A DNA stretch of 64,000 bases, from assembly GCF_014268655.2 (NCBI RefSeq), contig NZ_JABWQX020000001.1, positions 124,001 to 188,000 on the forward strand, in the 5' to 3' direction. Below, one piece after another: positions 1 through 7,747 of this stretch (positions within the stretch are counted from its first letter, which is position 1; the number at the start of each line of letters is the position of its first letter). A program made the position numbers and the translations under genes. Below the pieces are notes generated by a model that was not told where the DNA came from, ran no database searches, and was given only the letters and a program-made list of their open reading frames with translations. Origin of the DNA: Pseudomonas marvdashtae (GTDB lineage: Bacteria; Pseudomonadota; Gammaproteobacteria; Pseudomonadales; Pseudomonadaceae).

Positions 1-1
1 C

Positions 2-1156
2 AGTGCTTTCCTGGCCCAGGGCAAGGGCTTGATGGAAGCCGCCCGGGTGCTCGGCCAATCGCCATGGCAGGCGTTCTGGCGAGTGGCGCTGCCGATGGCC
101 AGGCCGGCAATCGGTGCCGGCGTGGCCCTGGCCTTGATGGAGACCCTGGCAGATTTCGGGGCGGTGTCGGTGTTCAATTTCGACACCTTTACCACGGCCA
201 TCTACAAAACCTGGTACGGCTTTTTCAGCCTCTCCAGCGCTGCCCAACTGGCCAGCCTCCTGCTGCTGGCGGTCATGGTGGTGCTTTACGGCGAACGTCG
301 CGCCCGGGGCGCCCAACGGGCCGGCAACGAGCGACCGCGGGCCAAGGCGCTGTATCATTTGCGAGGGCTCAAGGCGGTGGCGGCCAGCGGCTGGTGTCTT
401 TTGGTATTCGCCTGCGCGTTTGTCATTCCGGTGCTGCAGTTGGTGGTGTGGTTCTGGCAGCGCGGTCGTTTCGACCTGGACGAGCGTTATGCCGGCTTGA
501 TCATTCACACCCTCTACCTGGGCGCCCTCGCGGCCCTGGTCACCGTTTGTGTCGCATTATTGCTGGCTTTCGCTCGACGTCTGGCGCCAAGCCGGCCCAT
601 CCGCGCGGGTGTCGGCCTGGCGAACCTGGGCTATGCCTTGCCCGGATCGGTGCTGGCGGTGTCGATCATGCTTGCGTTCAGCTATCTGGACCGTGAGCTG
701 GTCATTCCCCTGTCGGTCCTGCTCGGCGGCGCAGGCAAGCCGTTGCTGCTGGGCAGCCTGTCAGCGCTGTTGTTGGCGTATCTGGTGCGTTTCCTGGCCG
801 TGGCCTACGGTCCTTTAGAAAGCAGCTTGGCGCGTATTCGCCCGTCATTGCCCGAAGCAGCACGTAGTCTCGGGGTCAGTGGGCCGCGACTGTTTTTCAA
901 CGTGTATCTGCCGTTGCTGCTGCCCGGCACGTTGAGCGCGGCACTGCTGGTGTTCGTCGATGTACTCAAGGAAATGCCGGCGACGCTACTGATGCGCCCG
1001 TTCGGCTGGGACACGCTGGCGGTACGGATCTTTGAAATGACCAGCGAAGGGGAATGGGCGCGGGCTGCATTGCCAGCGCTGACCCTGGTGCTGGTGGGGC
1101 TATTGCCGGTCATCGGATTGATACGGCGTTCGGCCCATCGACGCGTTCTCAACTAA
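2..1156 (+). CDS. Iron(III)-type ABC transporter permease, 5' end outside window
   Basis: Inner-membrane permease of a binding-protein-dependent ABC importer of the FbpB/SfuB (ferric iron) type. The reading frame is open from base 2, so the start lies before the window. Two permease modules are fused in one chain. Each carries an EAA loop: EAARVLGQSPWQAFWRVALP close to the visible start, and EAARSLGVSGPRLFFNVYLP about two thirds along. Several long hydrophobic segments surround each loop. This doubled architecture is typical of iron(III) and thiamine permeases. From memory, the P. aeruginosa gene in front of gcvT (PA5216) is an iron ABC permease, which fits the context here. The substrate cannot be fixed from this fragment because the binding protein and ATPase are not in view. 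Confidence 0.85.
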   Translation, partial: SAFLAQGKGLMEAARVLGQSPWQAFWRVALPMARPAIGAGVALALMETLADFGAVSVFNFDTFTTAIYKTWYGFFSLSSAAQLASLLLLAVMVVLYGERRARGAQRAGNERPRAKALYHLRGLKAVAASGWCLLVFACAFVIPVLQLVVWFWQRGRFDLDERYAGLIIHTLYLGALAALVTVCVALLLAFARRLAPSRPIRAGVGLANLGYALPGSVLAVSIMLAFSYLDRELVIPLSVLLGGAGKPLLLGSLSALLLAYLVRFLAVAYGPLESSLARIRPSLPEAARSLGVSGPRLFFNVYLPLLLPGTLSAALLVFVDVLKEMPATLLMRPFGWDTLAVRIFEMTSEGEWARAALPALTLVLVGLLPVIGLIRRSAHRRVLN

Positions 1157-1328
1157 TTGAGAGCACGCCTAGGTGTCAGTCCAACAGCATGCGGATACAA
1201 TGCGCGGCATTCGGTGCGGTCCGTCTGTCGGATCGGGTAGCTGAGGACGTCAGAAAAATCTGTTTTTCAGGCGTTCGGGCTGTGGCTGTACCCGTCCGCA
1301 CCTTCGCCAAGCCCGGAAGGAGAAACCC
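1157..1328 (+). promoter_or_regulatory. gcvT upstream region with a long-range inverted repeat
   Basis: This 172-base gap precedes gcvT. The heptamer GGTGCGG (1213-1219) is exactly complementary to CCGCACC (1296-1302). Between them lie smaller hairpins: CTGA/TCAG around 1241-1253 and CAGA/TCTG around 1251-1262. The gcvT ribosome-binding site follows at about 1317-1323. The layout could be a folded leader, but the conserved sequence blocks of the glycine riboswitch are not recognisable. A function is inference only. Confidence 0.25.
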
Positions 1329-2411
1329 ATGGGACAGCGTACGCCTCTGTATGACCTTCATCTCGCCCTTGGCGCGAAGATGGTCGATTTTGGCGGTTGG
1401 GATATGCCCTTGCACTATGGCTCGCAGGTAGAGGAGCACCATCAGGTGCGTCGTGACTGCGGCGTGTTCGATGTATCCCACATGACCGTGATCGACGTGG
1501 CTGGTCCCCAGGCCAAGGCCTGGTTGCAGCGCTTGCTCGCCAATGATGTCGATCGCTTGCAGGACACGGGCCGTGCGTTATACAGCGCCATGCTCAACGA
1601 GCGTGGCGGCATCGTCGACGACATGATCATCTACCGGGTCGAGGACGGTTACCGGCTGGTGTTCAATGCTTCCACCCGCGACCAGGACCTGGCCTGGATG
1701 CAGGCGCAACTTGGCGAGTACGCCGTGCAACTGCACGAGCGCCCCGAATTGGCGATGCTGGCCATCCAGGGGCCGCAAGCTCGCCTCAAGATTGCCGAAC
1801 TGGTCACGCAATCTCGCGGCCAGTTGATCCAGCAGCTCAAGCCCTTCGAAGGCCGCGCCGACGGTGACTGGTTCATCGCCCGTACCGGCTACACCGGTGA
1901 AGACGGTTTGGAAATCGTCCTGCCGGCCCATGAAGCCCCGAGTTTTTTCAACGACCTGGTGGGCGCCGGCATTCCGCCCATCGGACTCGGCGCCCGGGAT
2001 ACCTTGCGCCTGGAAGCCGGCATGAACCTCTACGGCCAGGACATTCACCAGGATGTTTCACCCTTGGCCTCGAACATGGCCTGGAGCATCGCCTGGGAGC
2101 CTGCAAGCCGCCAGTTCATCGGTCGCAGTGCCCTCGAAGCCGAACTCGTTGCCGGCGTGCAGGACAAATTGGTCGGATTGGTGCTCGAGGAGCGCGGCGT
2201 TCTACGCGCCCATCAGGTAGTTCGTATCGCCGATATTGGCGAAGGAGAGATCACCAGTGGTAGTTTTTCTCCTACGCTTAGCAAGTCGATTGCCCTGGCA
2301 CGTGTTCCGATGGCTACCGCCGACCGTGCCGAGGTGGAAATTCGTGGCAAGTGGTACCCGGTACGGGTGGTCAAGCCGACCTTCGTCCGCCATGGCAAAA
2401 CCCTGATCTAA
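1329..2411 (+). CDS. gcvT: Glycine cleavage system aminomethyltransferase (T protein)
   Basis: Transfers the aminomethyl carbon from the lipoylated H protein to tetrahydrofolate, releasing ammonia, in cytosolic glycine cleavage. The 360-residue length matches bacterial GcvT (about 360-370). The N-terminal HLALGAKMVDFGGWDMPLHY block, the FDVSHMT block and the GARDTLRLEAGMNLYGQDI block are the family's folate-domain landmarks. The ATG at 1329 sits behind a good AAGGAG ribosome-binding site. gcvH follows after about 50 bases, so the two probably form one transcript. gcvP, usually third in such operons, is not adjacent: a terminator comes straight after gcvH. Confidence 0.96.
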   Translation: MGQRTPLYDLHLALGAKMVDFGGWDMPLHYGSQVEEHHQVRRDCGVFDVSHMTVIDVAGPQAKAWLQRLLANDVDRLQDTGRALYSAMLNERGGIVDDMIIYRVEDGYRLVFNASTRDQDLAWMQAQLGEYAVQLHERPELAMLAIQGPQARLKIAELVTQSRGQLIQQLKPFEGRADGDWFIARTGYTGEDGLEIVLPAHEAPSFFNDLVGAGIPPIGLGARDTLRLEAGMNLYGQDIHQDVSPLASNMAWSIAWEPASRQFIGRSALEAELVAGVQDKLVGLVLEERGVLRAHQVVRIADIGEGEITSGSFSPTLSKSIALARVPMATADRAEVEIRGKWYPVRVVKPTFVRHGKTLI

Positions 2412-2462
2412 CCTTTTGCGGCGGGCCCCTGGCCGCTGACACTTCTCTTGAGGACACAGAAT

Positions 2463-2846
2463 ATGAGTGATATCCCTGCCGAACTGCGTTTTGCCGAAAG
2501 CCATGAGTGGGCGCGCCTGGAAGCCGACGGTACTGTCACCGTGGGCATCAGCGATCATGCGCAGGAAGCCTTGGGCGATGTGGTGTTTGTCGAGTTGACT
2601 GAAGTCGGTAAGGTTTTTGCTGCGGGCGATCAGGCCGGTGTGGTCGAATCGGTTAAAGCGGCTTCCGATATCTATTCCCCGGTTGCGGGCGAAGTGGTTG
2701 CAGTCAATGAAGAGCTGGGCGGAACGCCGGAATTGCTGAGCTCCGATCCCTACGGCGCCTGGATCTTCAAGCTCAAGCCAAGCGACAAGGCCGAGCTGGA
2801 CAAGTTACTCGATGCGGCAGGCTACAAGGCTGCTATCGGCGAATAA
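2463..2846 (+). CDS. gcvH: Glycine cleavage system H protein
   Basis: Lipoate-carrying shuttle protein of the glycine cleavage complex; it passes the aminomethyl group between the P, T and L proteins. The product has 127 residues, the normal size. The lipoylation site is the lysine in [20 protein letters not shown]. The flanking [22 protein letters not shown] and [19 protein letters not shown] stretches are classic for GcvH. I chose ATG 2463 because GAGGA stands about 9 bases upstream; the in-frame start 15 bases earlier lacks a good site. It is the last gene before a strong bidirectional terminator. Confidence 0.96.
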   Translation: MSDIPAELRFAESHEWARLEADGTVTVGISDHAQEALGDVVFVELTEVGKVFAAGDQAGVVESVKAASDIYSPVAGEVVAVNEELGGTPELLSSDPYGAWIFKLKPSDKAELDKLLDAAGYKAAIGE

Positions 2847-2888
2847 CCCACACAGGTTATTCAGCTCAGCCTTGGAATATCTTCAGGC

Positions 2889-2920
2889 AAAAAAATGCCG
2901 CTCAACCGAGCGGCATTTTT
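2889..2920. terminator. Bidirectional intrinsic terminator between gcvH and the DUF2388 gene
   Basis: Perfect 13-base inverted repeat (2891-2903 paired with 2908-2920) around the loop AACC. Its outer ends are A and T tracts, so both strands end in a U run. It serves gcvH from the left and the converging DUF2388 gene from the right. Confidence 0.9.
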
Positions 2921-2933
2921 CATCGACCTGGAA

Positions 2934-3251
2934 TCACTCCTGGGCGATGGCGTTTTTCGCCAGGATCGCGTTGGCCAGTTCCATGTCGGTGGCCTGCAGG
3001 CCTGGGTTGTCGGCACGGACTTTCTGCATCGCGGCTTCCAGATAAGGGCCACGAATACCGCCGTCGCTGGCGACGAAGCTGCCGGCGTCGTCCTGGGCGG
3101 CAACGATCAGCTTGTTATCCTTGAAGGTCAGGTAGGTGGAACCGGTGGTCGCACCGGACGAGATGACGTTACGCCAAAACGTGTCGGCCATTGCCGAGCC
3201 AACGGGAAGAGAAAGCAAGGCCAGGGTCGCGACAGCAAGTTTGAGACGCAT
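2934..3251 (-). CDS. DUF2388 family secreted protein
   Basis: Small exported protein of the Pseudomonas-specific DUF2388 family; function unknown. The 105 residues start MRLKLAVATLALLSLPVGSA, a clear Sec signal peptide with a cleavage site after SAMA. The mature part holds the family's short blocks TFWRNVISSGATTGSTYLTF, LIVAAQDDAGSFVASDGG and RGPYLEAAMQKVR. An in-frame start five codons earlier would place extra residues ahead of the signal peptide and is less likely. It converges on gcvH across a shared terminator and is probably monocistronic. Confidence 0.8.
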   Translation of the reverse strand: MRLKLAVATLALLSLPVGSAMADTFWRNVISSGATTGSTYLTFKDNKLIVAAQDDAGSFVASDGGIRGPYLEAAMQKVRADNPGLQATDMELANAILAKNAIAQE

Positions 3252-3319
3252 GATAGGTGACTCCACAGGGTTAACTATGACGTTGGATTACCCACGCACT
3301 GATTCAGTTCCGTGACATG

Positions 3320-3769
3320 TCAGTCCGTCCGTTCGACTGTCAATATCGCGCCTTCCTGGGCAATTACCTTGACCCGGGCGCCAACGGGCGAATCGGGCCC
3401 CTTGGCCAGCCAGACGCCGTCGGCCACCTTGATCTTGCCGCGGCCGTCGACAATCGCTTCATGCACCAGGAAGGCCTTGCCGATGAGTTCCTGGCCACGC
3501 AGGTTCAGGTGCGGCTGATCGCTTTGACGAACAGCGCTGCGCTGGCGTCGCCACCAGTACAAGGCTGTCGCGATGGCGAACAGGCCGAACAGCAGGAATT
3601 GCATTTCCCAGGGCAGCTGCGGCAGGACGAACGTGAGCACCCCGACGGCGGCGGCTGCCATGCCGATCCACAGCAGGTAACCGCCGGCGCCAAACACTTC
3701 CAGGATCAGCAGGATGACGCCCAGCGCCAGCCAGTCCCAGTACGACATTTGCTGCAGGAATACCCACAT
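3320..3769 (-). CDS. NfeD family membrane protein
   Basis: Small NfeD-like membrane protein of 149 residues, the usual partner of SPFH/band-7 proteins (compare E. coli YbbJ with QmcA). The first half is hydrophobic, with segments near residues 14-35 and 38-52 and a further one around 58-67. The C-terminal half, from about residue 90, is the soluble OB-fold domain, containing LIGKAFLVHEAIVDGRGKI and GARVKVIAQEGAILTVE. It lies 9 bases downstream of the SPFH gene on the same strand, so the pair is almost certainly co-transcribed. NfeD partners are thought to help assemble or regulate SPFH complexes in the inner membrane. Confidence 0.88.
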   Translation of the reverse strand: MWVFLQQMSYWDWLALGVILLILEVFGAGGYLLWIGMAAAAVGVLTFVLPQLPWEMQFLLFGLFAIATALYWWRRQRSAVRQSDQPHLNLRGQELIGKAFLVHEAIVDGRGKIKVADGVWLAKGPDSPVGARVKVIAQEGAILTVERTD

Positions 3770-3778
3770 ACGCGCGCC

Positions 3779-4699
3779 TCAGGCTTTCTTGCTGTCGAAA
3801 GTGGCCCTGACGATTTCGCCGATGCCGCCCACTGCGCCGATGACCTGGCTGGCTTCCAGTGGCATCAGGATCACCTTGCTGTTGTTGGCCGAGGCCAGGC
3901 GGCCCAAGGCGTCGATGTATTTTTGCGCGACGAAGTAATTCACCGCCTGGACGTTACCGTCGGCGATGGCCTGGGACACCACCTGGGTGGCCAGGGCTTC
4001 GGCTTGCGCCTGGCGTTCGCGGGCTTCCGACTCAAGGAACGCAGCCTGGCGGCTGCCCTCTGCCTCGAGGATCTGCGCCTGCTTCTTGCCTTCGGCGGTC
4101 AGAATCGCCGCCGCTCGCAAGCCCTCGGCTTCGAGGATCTGGGCGCGCTTGATCCGTTCGGCTTTCATCTGCCCGGACATGGCGGCCATCAGGTCGGCCG
4201 GTGGGCTGATGTCCTTGATCTCGATACGCGTGATCTTGATGCCCCACGGCGCCGTGGCTTCATCGACGGTGCGCAGCAGTTTTTCATTGATACCGTCGCG
4301 TTGGCTCAGCATGGCATCCAGCTCCATGGATCCGAGCACCGTGCGAATATTGGTTTGCAGCAGGTTGCGGATGGCGTGTTCGAGGTTGTTGACCTCGTAG
4401 GCGGCCTGAGCCGTATTGACCACCTGGAAAAAGCACACGGCGTCGATCTGTACCGTGGCGTTGTCGGCGGTGATGACCTCTTGTGGCGGGATGTCCAGCA
4501 CGCTTTCCATGACGTTGATCTTGCGACCGATGCGATCCATCACGGGAATGATGATGTTCAGGCCGGGCTTGAGCGTGTTGGTGTAGCGGCCGAACCGCTC
4601 GACTGTCCATTGGTAGCCTTGCGGCACGACCTTGAACCCCATGAACAGGATGGCGACCACGAGGCCGATAAAAAGTAGAAGTACGCTACCGATTTGCAT
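3779..4699 (-). CDS. qmcA: SPFH/band-7 (stomatin-like) protein, QmcA type
   Basis: Inner-membrane scaffold protein of the paraslipin/QmcA group, which forms large oligomeric cages or microdomains. Of 306 residues, the first 20 or so form the membrane anchor. The SPFH domain follows, with [40 protein letters not shown] and [18 protein letters not shown], closely matching E. coli QmcA. A long Ala/Glu-rich helical region (about 180-250) with repeated AQILEAEG motifs is the coiled-coil assembly segment. The C-terminus ([22 protein letters not shown]) is also QmcA-like. It heads a two-gene unit with the NfeD gene. Confidence 0.92.
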   Translation of the reverse strand: MQIGSVLLLFIGLVVAILFMGFKVVPQGYQWTVERFGRYTNTLKPGLNIIIPVMDRIGRKINVMESVLDIPPQEVITADNATVQIDAVCFFQVVNTAQAAYEVNNLEHAIRNLLQTNIRTVLGSMELDAMLSQRDGINEKLLRTVDEATAPWGIKITRIEIKDISPPADLMAAMSGQMKAERIKRAQILEAEGLRAAAILTAEGKKQAQILEAEGSRQAAFLESEARERQAQAEALATQVVSQAIADGNVQAVNYFVAQKYIDALGRLASANNSKVILMPLEASQVIGAVGGIGEIVRATFDSKKA

Positions 4700-4823
4700 G
4701 ACTGTTCCCTGTGCGAATTAATGGACCTGCGAAGCCCCCAGTGTAGGGCAACCGGCCATTATCTTTGCCATGGTCCTTTCCGGTTTGTTTGTGGGACCTT
4801 TCCGTTCCTTCGCCGGACGGTGC

Positions 4824-6608
4824 CTACTTCTGCTCGCTCTGCGGCGTTACCCGCAACACTTCCTCGACGGTGGTCAAGCCCGCCGCGACTTTTTGCGCCC
4901 CTGAAAGTCGCAGGCTGCGCATGCCTTCCTTGAATGCCTGGCGGCGCACGGCCAGCAGGTCGGTGTCGGGGTGGATCAAACCTTTGACGCTGTCTGTCAG
5001 TTGCATGATTTCGTACACCCCGGCGCGCCCGCGATAGCCGGTGTCGCGACATTCCGAACAACCGACGGCTTGATGGGCGTTGGTGGGCAGGGGAGCCTGC
5101 CAGGGACGCGTCAGGGTTTGCCAGTCGTCTTCGTCCAGGGTCAAGGGCGACTTGCAATGCGGGCACAAGGTGCGGACCAGGCGCTGGGCCATGACCCCGA
5201 GCACCGTGGCCTTGATCAGGTAATGCGGCACGCCGAGCTCCAGCAGGCGGCTTATGGCACTCGGCGCATCGTTGGTGTGCAACGTCGATAGCACGAGGTG
5301 CCCGGTGAGTGCTGCCTGGATCGCCATTTCCGCGGTTTCGAGGTCACGAATCTCACCGATCATGATGATGTCCGGGTCTTGTCGCATCAGCGCGCGCACG
5401 CCCGCGGCAAAGGACAGCTCGATATTGTGCTGCACCTGCATCTGGTTGAAGGACGACTCGACCATTTCAATCGGATCTTCGATGGTGCAGAGGTTCACCT
5501 CCGGCGTCGCCAGTTTCTTCAGCGTGGTGTAGAGAGTGGTGGTCTTGCCGGACCCGGTGGGGCCCGTTACCAGGATGATGCCGTTGGGCTGGCGGGTCAT
5601 GTCCTGCCAGCGCCGCAGGTCGTCGGCGGAAAAACCCAACTGGTCGAAATCCTTGAGCAGCACTTCCGGATCGAAAATCCGCATGACCATTTTCTCGCCG
5701 AACGCTGTCGGCAGGGTCGACAGTCGCAACTCCACTTCACCGCCGTCCGGGGTCTTGGTCTTGACGCGGCCGTCCTGCGGCTTGCGTTTCTCAGCGACGT
5801 TCATTCGGCCCAGGCTCTTGAGTCGGCTGATGATGGCCATCGTCACCTGGGGCGGGAACTGGTAGACAGTGTGCAGCACCCCGTCGATGCGAAAGCGCAC
5901 GGTGCCTTGCTCGCGGCGCGGCTCGATGTGGATATCGCTGGCGCGTTGCTGGAAGGCGTACTGGAACAGCCAGTCGACGATGTTGACGATATGCGCGTCG
6001 TTGGCGTCCGGCTCCTGATCGCTGGCGCCCAGGTTGAGCAACTGTTCGAAATTGCTCAGGTTGCTCGGTTGCTGGTCGACCGTGGTGGCGCCGCTGACCG
6101 ATTTGGCCAGGCGATAGAACTCTACGCTCAGGCGCTGGATATCCACCGGGTTGGCGACCACCCGCTTGACCGGCAGCTTGAGCACATGGGTCAGGTCCGA
6201 TTCCCAACTGCTGACATAGGGCTGGGCACTGGCGACGGTGACGGCGTCGCGATCGACCGCCACGGCGAGGATCTTGTGACGTTGCGCAAAGGCATAGGAC
6301 ATCAGCGGCGTAACGGCCGCCACGTTGATTTTCAACGGATCGATGCGCATGTAGGGCTGGTCGGCCTGCTGGGCCAGCCACAGGGTCAGGTTTTCCAGGT
6401 CCAGGCGCTTACCGGGGCGACTGAGGTCGTCGAGGTGCTGGTTGGCAATGAATTCCAACGGGTGCAACTGGCTGTTGGCGTTATGGCGCCGGCGGGCGTT
6501 AAGCGCTGTTTCGGCTGAATCCTGGCTGATGATGCCCTGGGCGACCAGTTGGCGCAGCAGATCGTTGAGGTCCAGCCAGCGATCCTGAGTGGCGTGTTTG
6601 GTGGACAT
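4824..6608 (-). CDS. Orphan GspE/PilB-type secretion ATPase
   Basis: Hexameric ATPase of the type II secretion/type IV pilus family, 594 residues. After an N-terminal regulatory domain, the ATPase core carries the Walker A motif GPTGSGKT at about 349-356, the Asp box TIEDPIEM, the Walker B region RQDPDIIMIGEIRD and the His box LSTLHTND. The zinc-binding tetracysteine module, CPHC with CSEC, lies near the C-terminus. All catalytic motifs look intact. I start at MSTKHATQ (6608) because the 37 codons upstream do not look like family sequence. No pseudopilin, secretin or GspF-type gene is adjacent, so its partner machine is unknown. It is near, but probably not co-transcribed with, qmcA (124-base gap). 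Confidence 0.88.
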   Translation of the reverse strand: MSTKHATQDRWLDLNDLLRQLVAQGIISQDSAETALNARRRHNANSQLHPLEFIANQHLDDLSRPGKRLDLENLTLWLAQQADQPYMRIDPLKINVAAVTPLMSYAFAQRHKILAVAVDRDAVTVASAQPYVSSWESDLTHVLKLPVKRVVANPVDIQRLSVEFYRLAKSVSGATTVDQQPSNLSNFEQLLNLGASDQEPDANDAHIVNIVDWLFQYAFQQRASDIHIEPRREQGTVRFRIDGVLHTVYQFPPQVTMAIISRLKSLGRMNVAEKRKPQDGRVKTKTPDGGEVELRLSTLPTAFGEKMVMRIFDPEVLLKDFDQLGFSADDLRRWQDMTRQPNGIILVTGPTGSGKTTTLYTTLKKLATPEVNLCTIEDPIEMVESSFNQMQVQHNIELSFAAGVRALMRQDPDIIMIGEIRDLETAEMAIQAALTGHLVLSTLHTNDAPSAISRLLELGVPHYLIKATVLGVMAQRLVRTLCPHCKSPLTLDEDDWQTLTRPWQAPLPTNAHQAVGCSECRDTGYRGRAGVYEIMQLTDSVKGLIHPDTDLLAVRRQAFKEGMRSLRLSGAQKVAAGLTTVEEVLRVTPQSEQK

Positions 6609-6758
6609 GAGCGTTCGAGTTCCTATTGGACAATTGCAGCAAAGCCGCGAAGCAGACGCTTCGGCATTCCGGCTTGTTCTGCAAAAGAATAGTCCCGACC
6701 CTATGGACCGTTGGGCCACTACCCGACCAATGCGTTTCCAATTTTTGCCCCGAGGCCC

Positions 6759-7097
6759 TCAACCGACCGCTTGAACCGGTCCGCCCAGCGCAATCTCGGC
6801 GTCTTGTACGTCCACCGAACAGATGCTGATTAAGTTACGCAATTTTTCAGCCAGCACTTGGGCACGGTGCCAGCTCAGGCCGCCCAGAAGAACTTCCATG
6901 GACAGCAAGTCGTCGTGACGCTGGATCTGCGCAGCCTCAAGTGTCAGGCCCTGCAAGGCAAACAGGTTTAGCACCCGGCACGGCAAGTCCGGCTCGGCTT
7001 CGCCCTGCAGCTGAAATTGAACGCGACAATGCGCGTTGGCGGTGTGCCAGACATCGGCGCGGGTCGGGGCTGTTGCGACGGTTTCGAATGAAGGCAT
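6759..7097 (-). CDS. IlvM-like ACT-domain protein
   Basis: A 112-residue protein not firmly named. Its middle (about residues 22-100) reads like the small regulatory subunit of acetolactate synthase (IlvM type): CRVLNLFALQGLTLEAAQIQ, then SMEVLLGGLS, then LAEKLRNLISICSVDVQ. This gives the beta-alpha-beta-beta-alpha-beta rhythm of an ACT domain. ACT domains bind amino acids, so a regulatory role is plausible. The start has AGGAG about seven bases upstream. It is divergent from an Lrp/AsnC regulator, and the shared 126-base promoter region suggests that regulator controls it. No large acetolactate synthase subunit is nearby. Confidence 0.6.
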   Translation of the reverse strand: MPSFETVATAPTRADVWHTANAHCRVQFQLQGEAEPDLPCRVLNLFALQGLTLEAAQIQRHDDLLSMEVLLGGLSWHRAQVLAEKLRNLISICSVDVQDAEIALGGPVQAVG

Positions 7098-7223
7098 GTG
7101 CGATCTCCTGAAGTGCGGAAGAAATGTTTACATGCGCGGCGGGGTATTTCTTATCTAAGATGCGTAAGATTCCTAAAATTATGAATTGGCCAAGTCCATA
7201 GTTGGATAATTACGGGTTTATCT
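7098..7223. promoter_or_regulatory. Divergent promoter region between the ACT-like gene and the Lrp-type regulator
   Basis: This 126-base region between two divergent start codons is AT-rich in its right half. TAAGAT occurs twice, at 7156-7161 and 7165-7170, in a stretch that also includes TTATCT. Lrp/AsnC regulators commonly bind such regions next to their own gene; binding here is inferred. Confidence 0.35.
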
Positions 7224-7694
7224 ATGCAAATTGAGCTGGACGCCTACGACCGCAGGATATTGGCGCTGCTGCAAGAGGATGCATCCCTGTCCAGCGCGCA
7301 GATCGCCGAGCAGGTAGGTTTGTCCCAATCACCTTGTTGGCGGCGGATTCAGCGGATGAAGGAGGAGGGGGTCATACGTGGGCAAGTGACGCTTCTGGAT
7401 CGCAAGAAAATTGGCCTGAACACGCAGATTTTCGCCGAGATCAAGCTCAACGCCCATGGCCGCTCGAATTTCACCGGGTTCACCGAGGCGATCCGTGGCT
7501 TTCCCGAGGTGCTGGAATGCTACGTGCTGATGGGATCGGTGGATTTCCTGCTAAGGATTGTCACGGCGGATATCGAGGCCTATGAGCGATTCTTTTTCGA
7601 GAAACTGTCGATGGTGCCGGGGATTCAGGAAGTGAATTCGATCGTGGCGCTGTCGGAGATCAAATCGACGACGAGCTTGCCGGTTATGCGCTGA
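7224..7694 (+). CDS. Lrp/AsnC family transcriptional regulator
   Basis: DNA-binding feast/famine regulator of 156 residues, the standard size. The N-terminal helix-turn-helix is LDAYDRRILALLQEDASLSS through IAEQVGLSQSPCWRRIQRMK. The rest, from about residue 65, is the RAM ligand-binding/oligomerisation domain, with VLECYVLMGSVDFLLRIVTA and MVPGIQEVNSIVALSEIKST. The effector is probably an amino acid, as usual in the family, but which one cannot be read. Divergence from an ACT-like gene suggests an amino-acid-responsive pair. A palindrome directly after the stop codon may act as its terminator. Confidence 0.92.
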   Translation: MQIELDAYDRRILALLQEDASLSSAQIAEQVGLSQSPCWRRIQRMKEEGVIRGQVTLLDRKKIGLNTQIFAEIKLNAHGRSNFTGFTEAIRGFPEVLECYVLMGSVDFLLRIVTADIEAYERFFFEKLSMVPGIQEVNSIVALSEIKSTTSLPVMR

Positions 7695-7705
7695 CCGGCC
7701 GTTTT

Positions 7706-7737
7706 TGTGGCGAGGGAAGCAAGCTCCCTCGCCGCAG
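7706..7737. repeat. REP-like palindrome downstream of the Lrp-type gene
   Basis: Single REP-like hairpin: GGCGAGGGA pairs with TCCCTCGCC around a short AGCAAGC-type loop, 12 bases after the regulator's stop codon. The same GTGGCGAGGG core recurs at 39485 and 45794. It probably also ends or stabilises the transcripts converging here. Confidence 0.75.
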
Positions 7738-7747
7738 TTTCAGCGCA

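Noticed and set aside
1157..1328. Glycine riboswitch before gcvT
   Set aside because: The inverted repeat is real, but none of the conserved glycine-aptamer sequence blocks is recognisable, so only a generic leader is listed.
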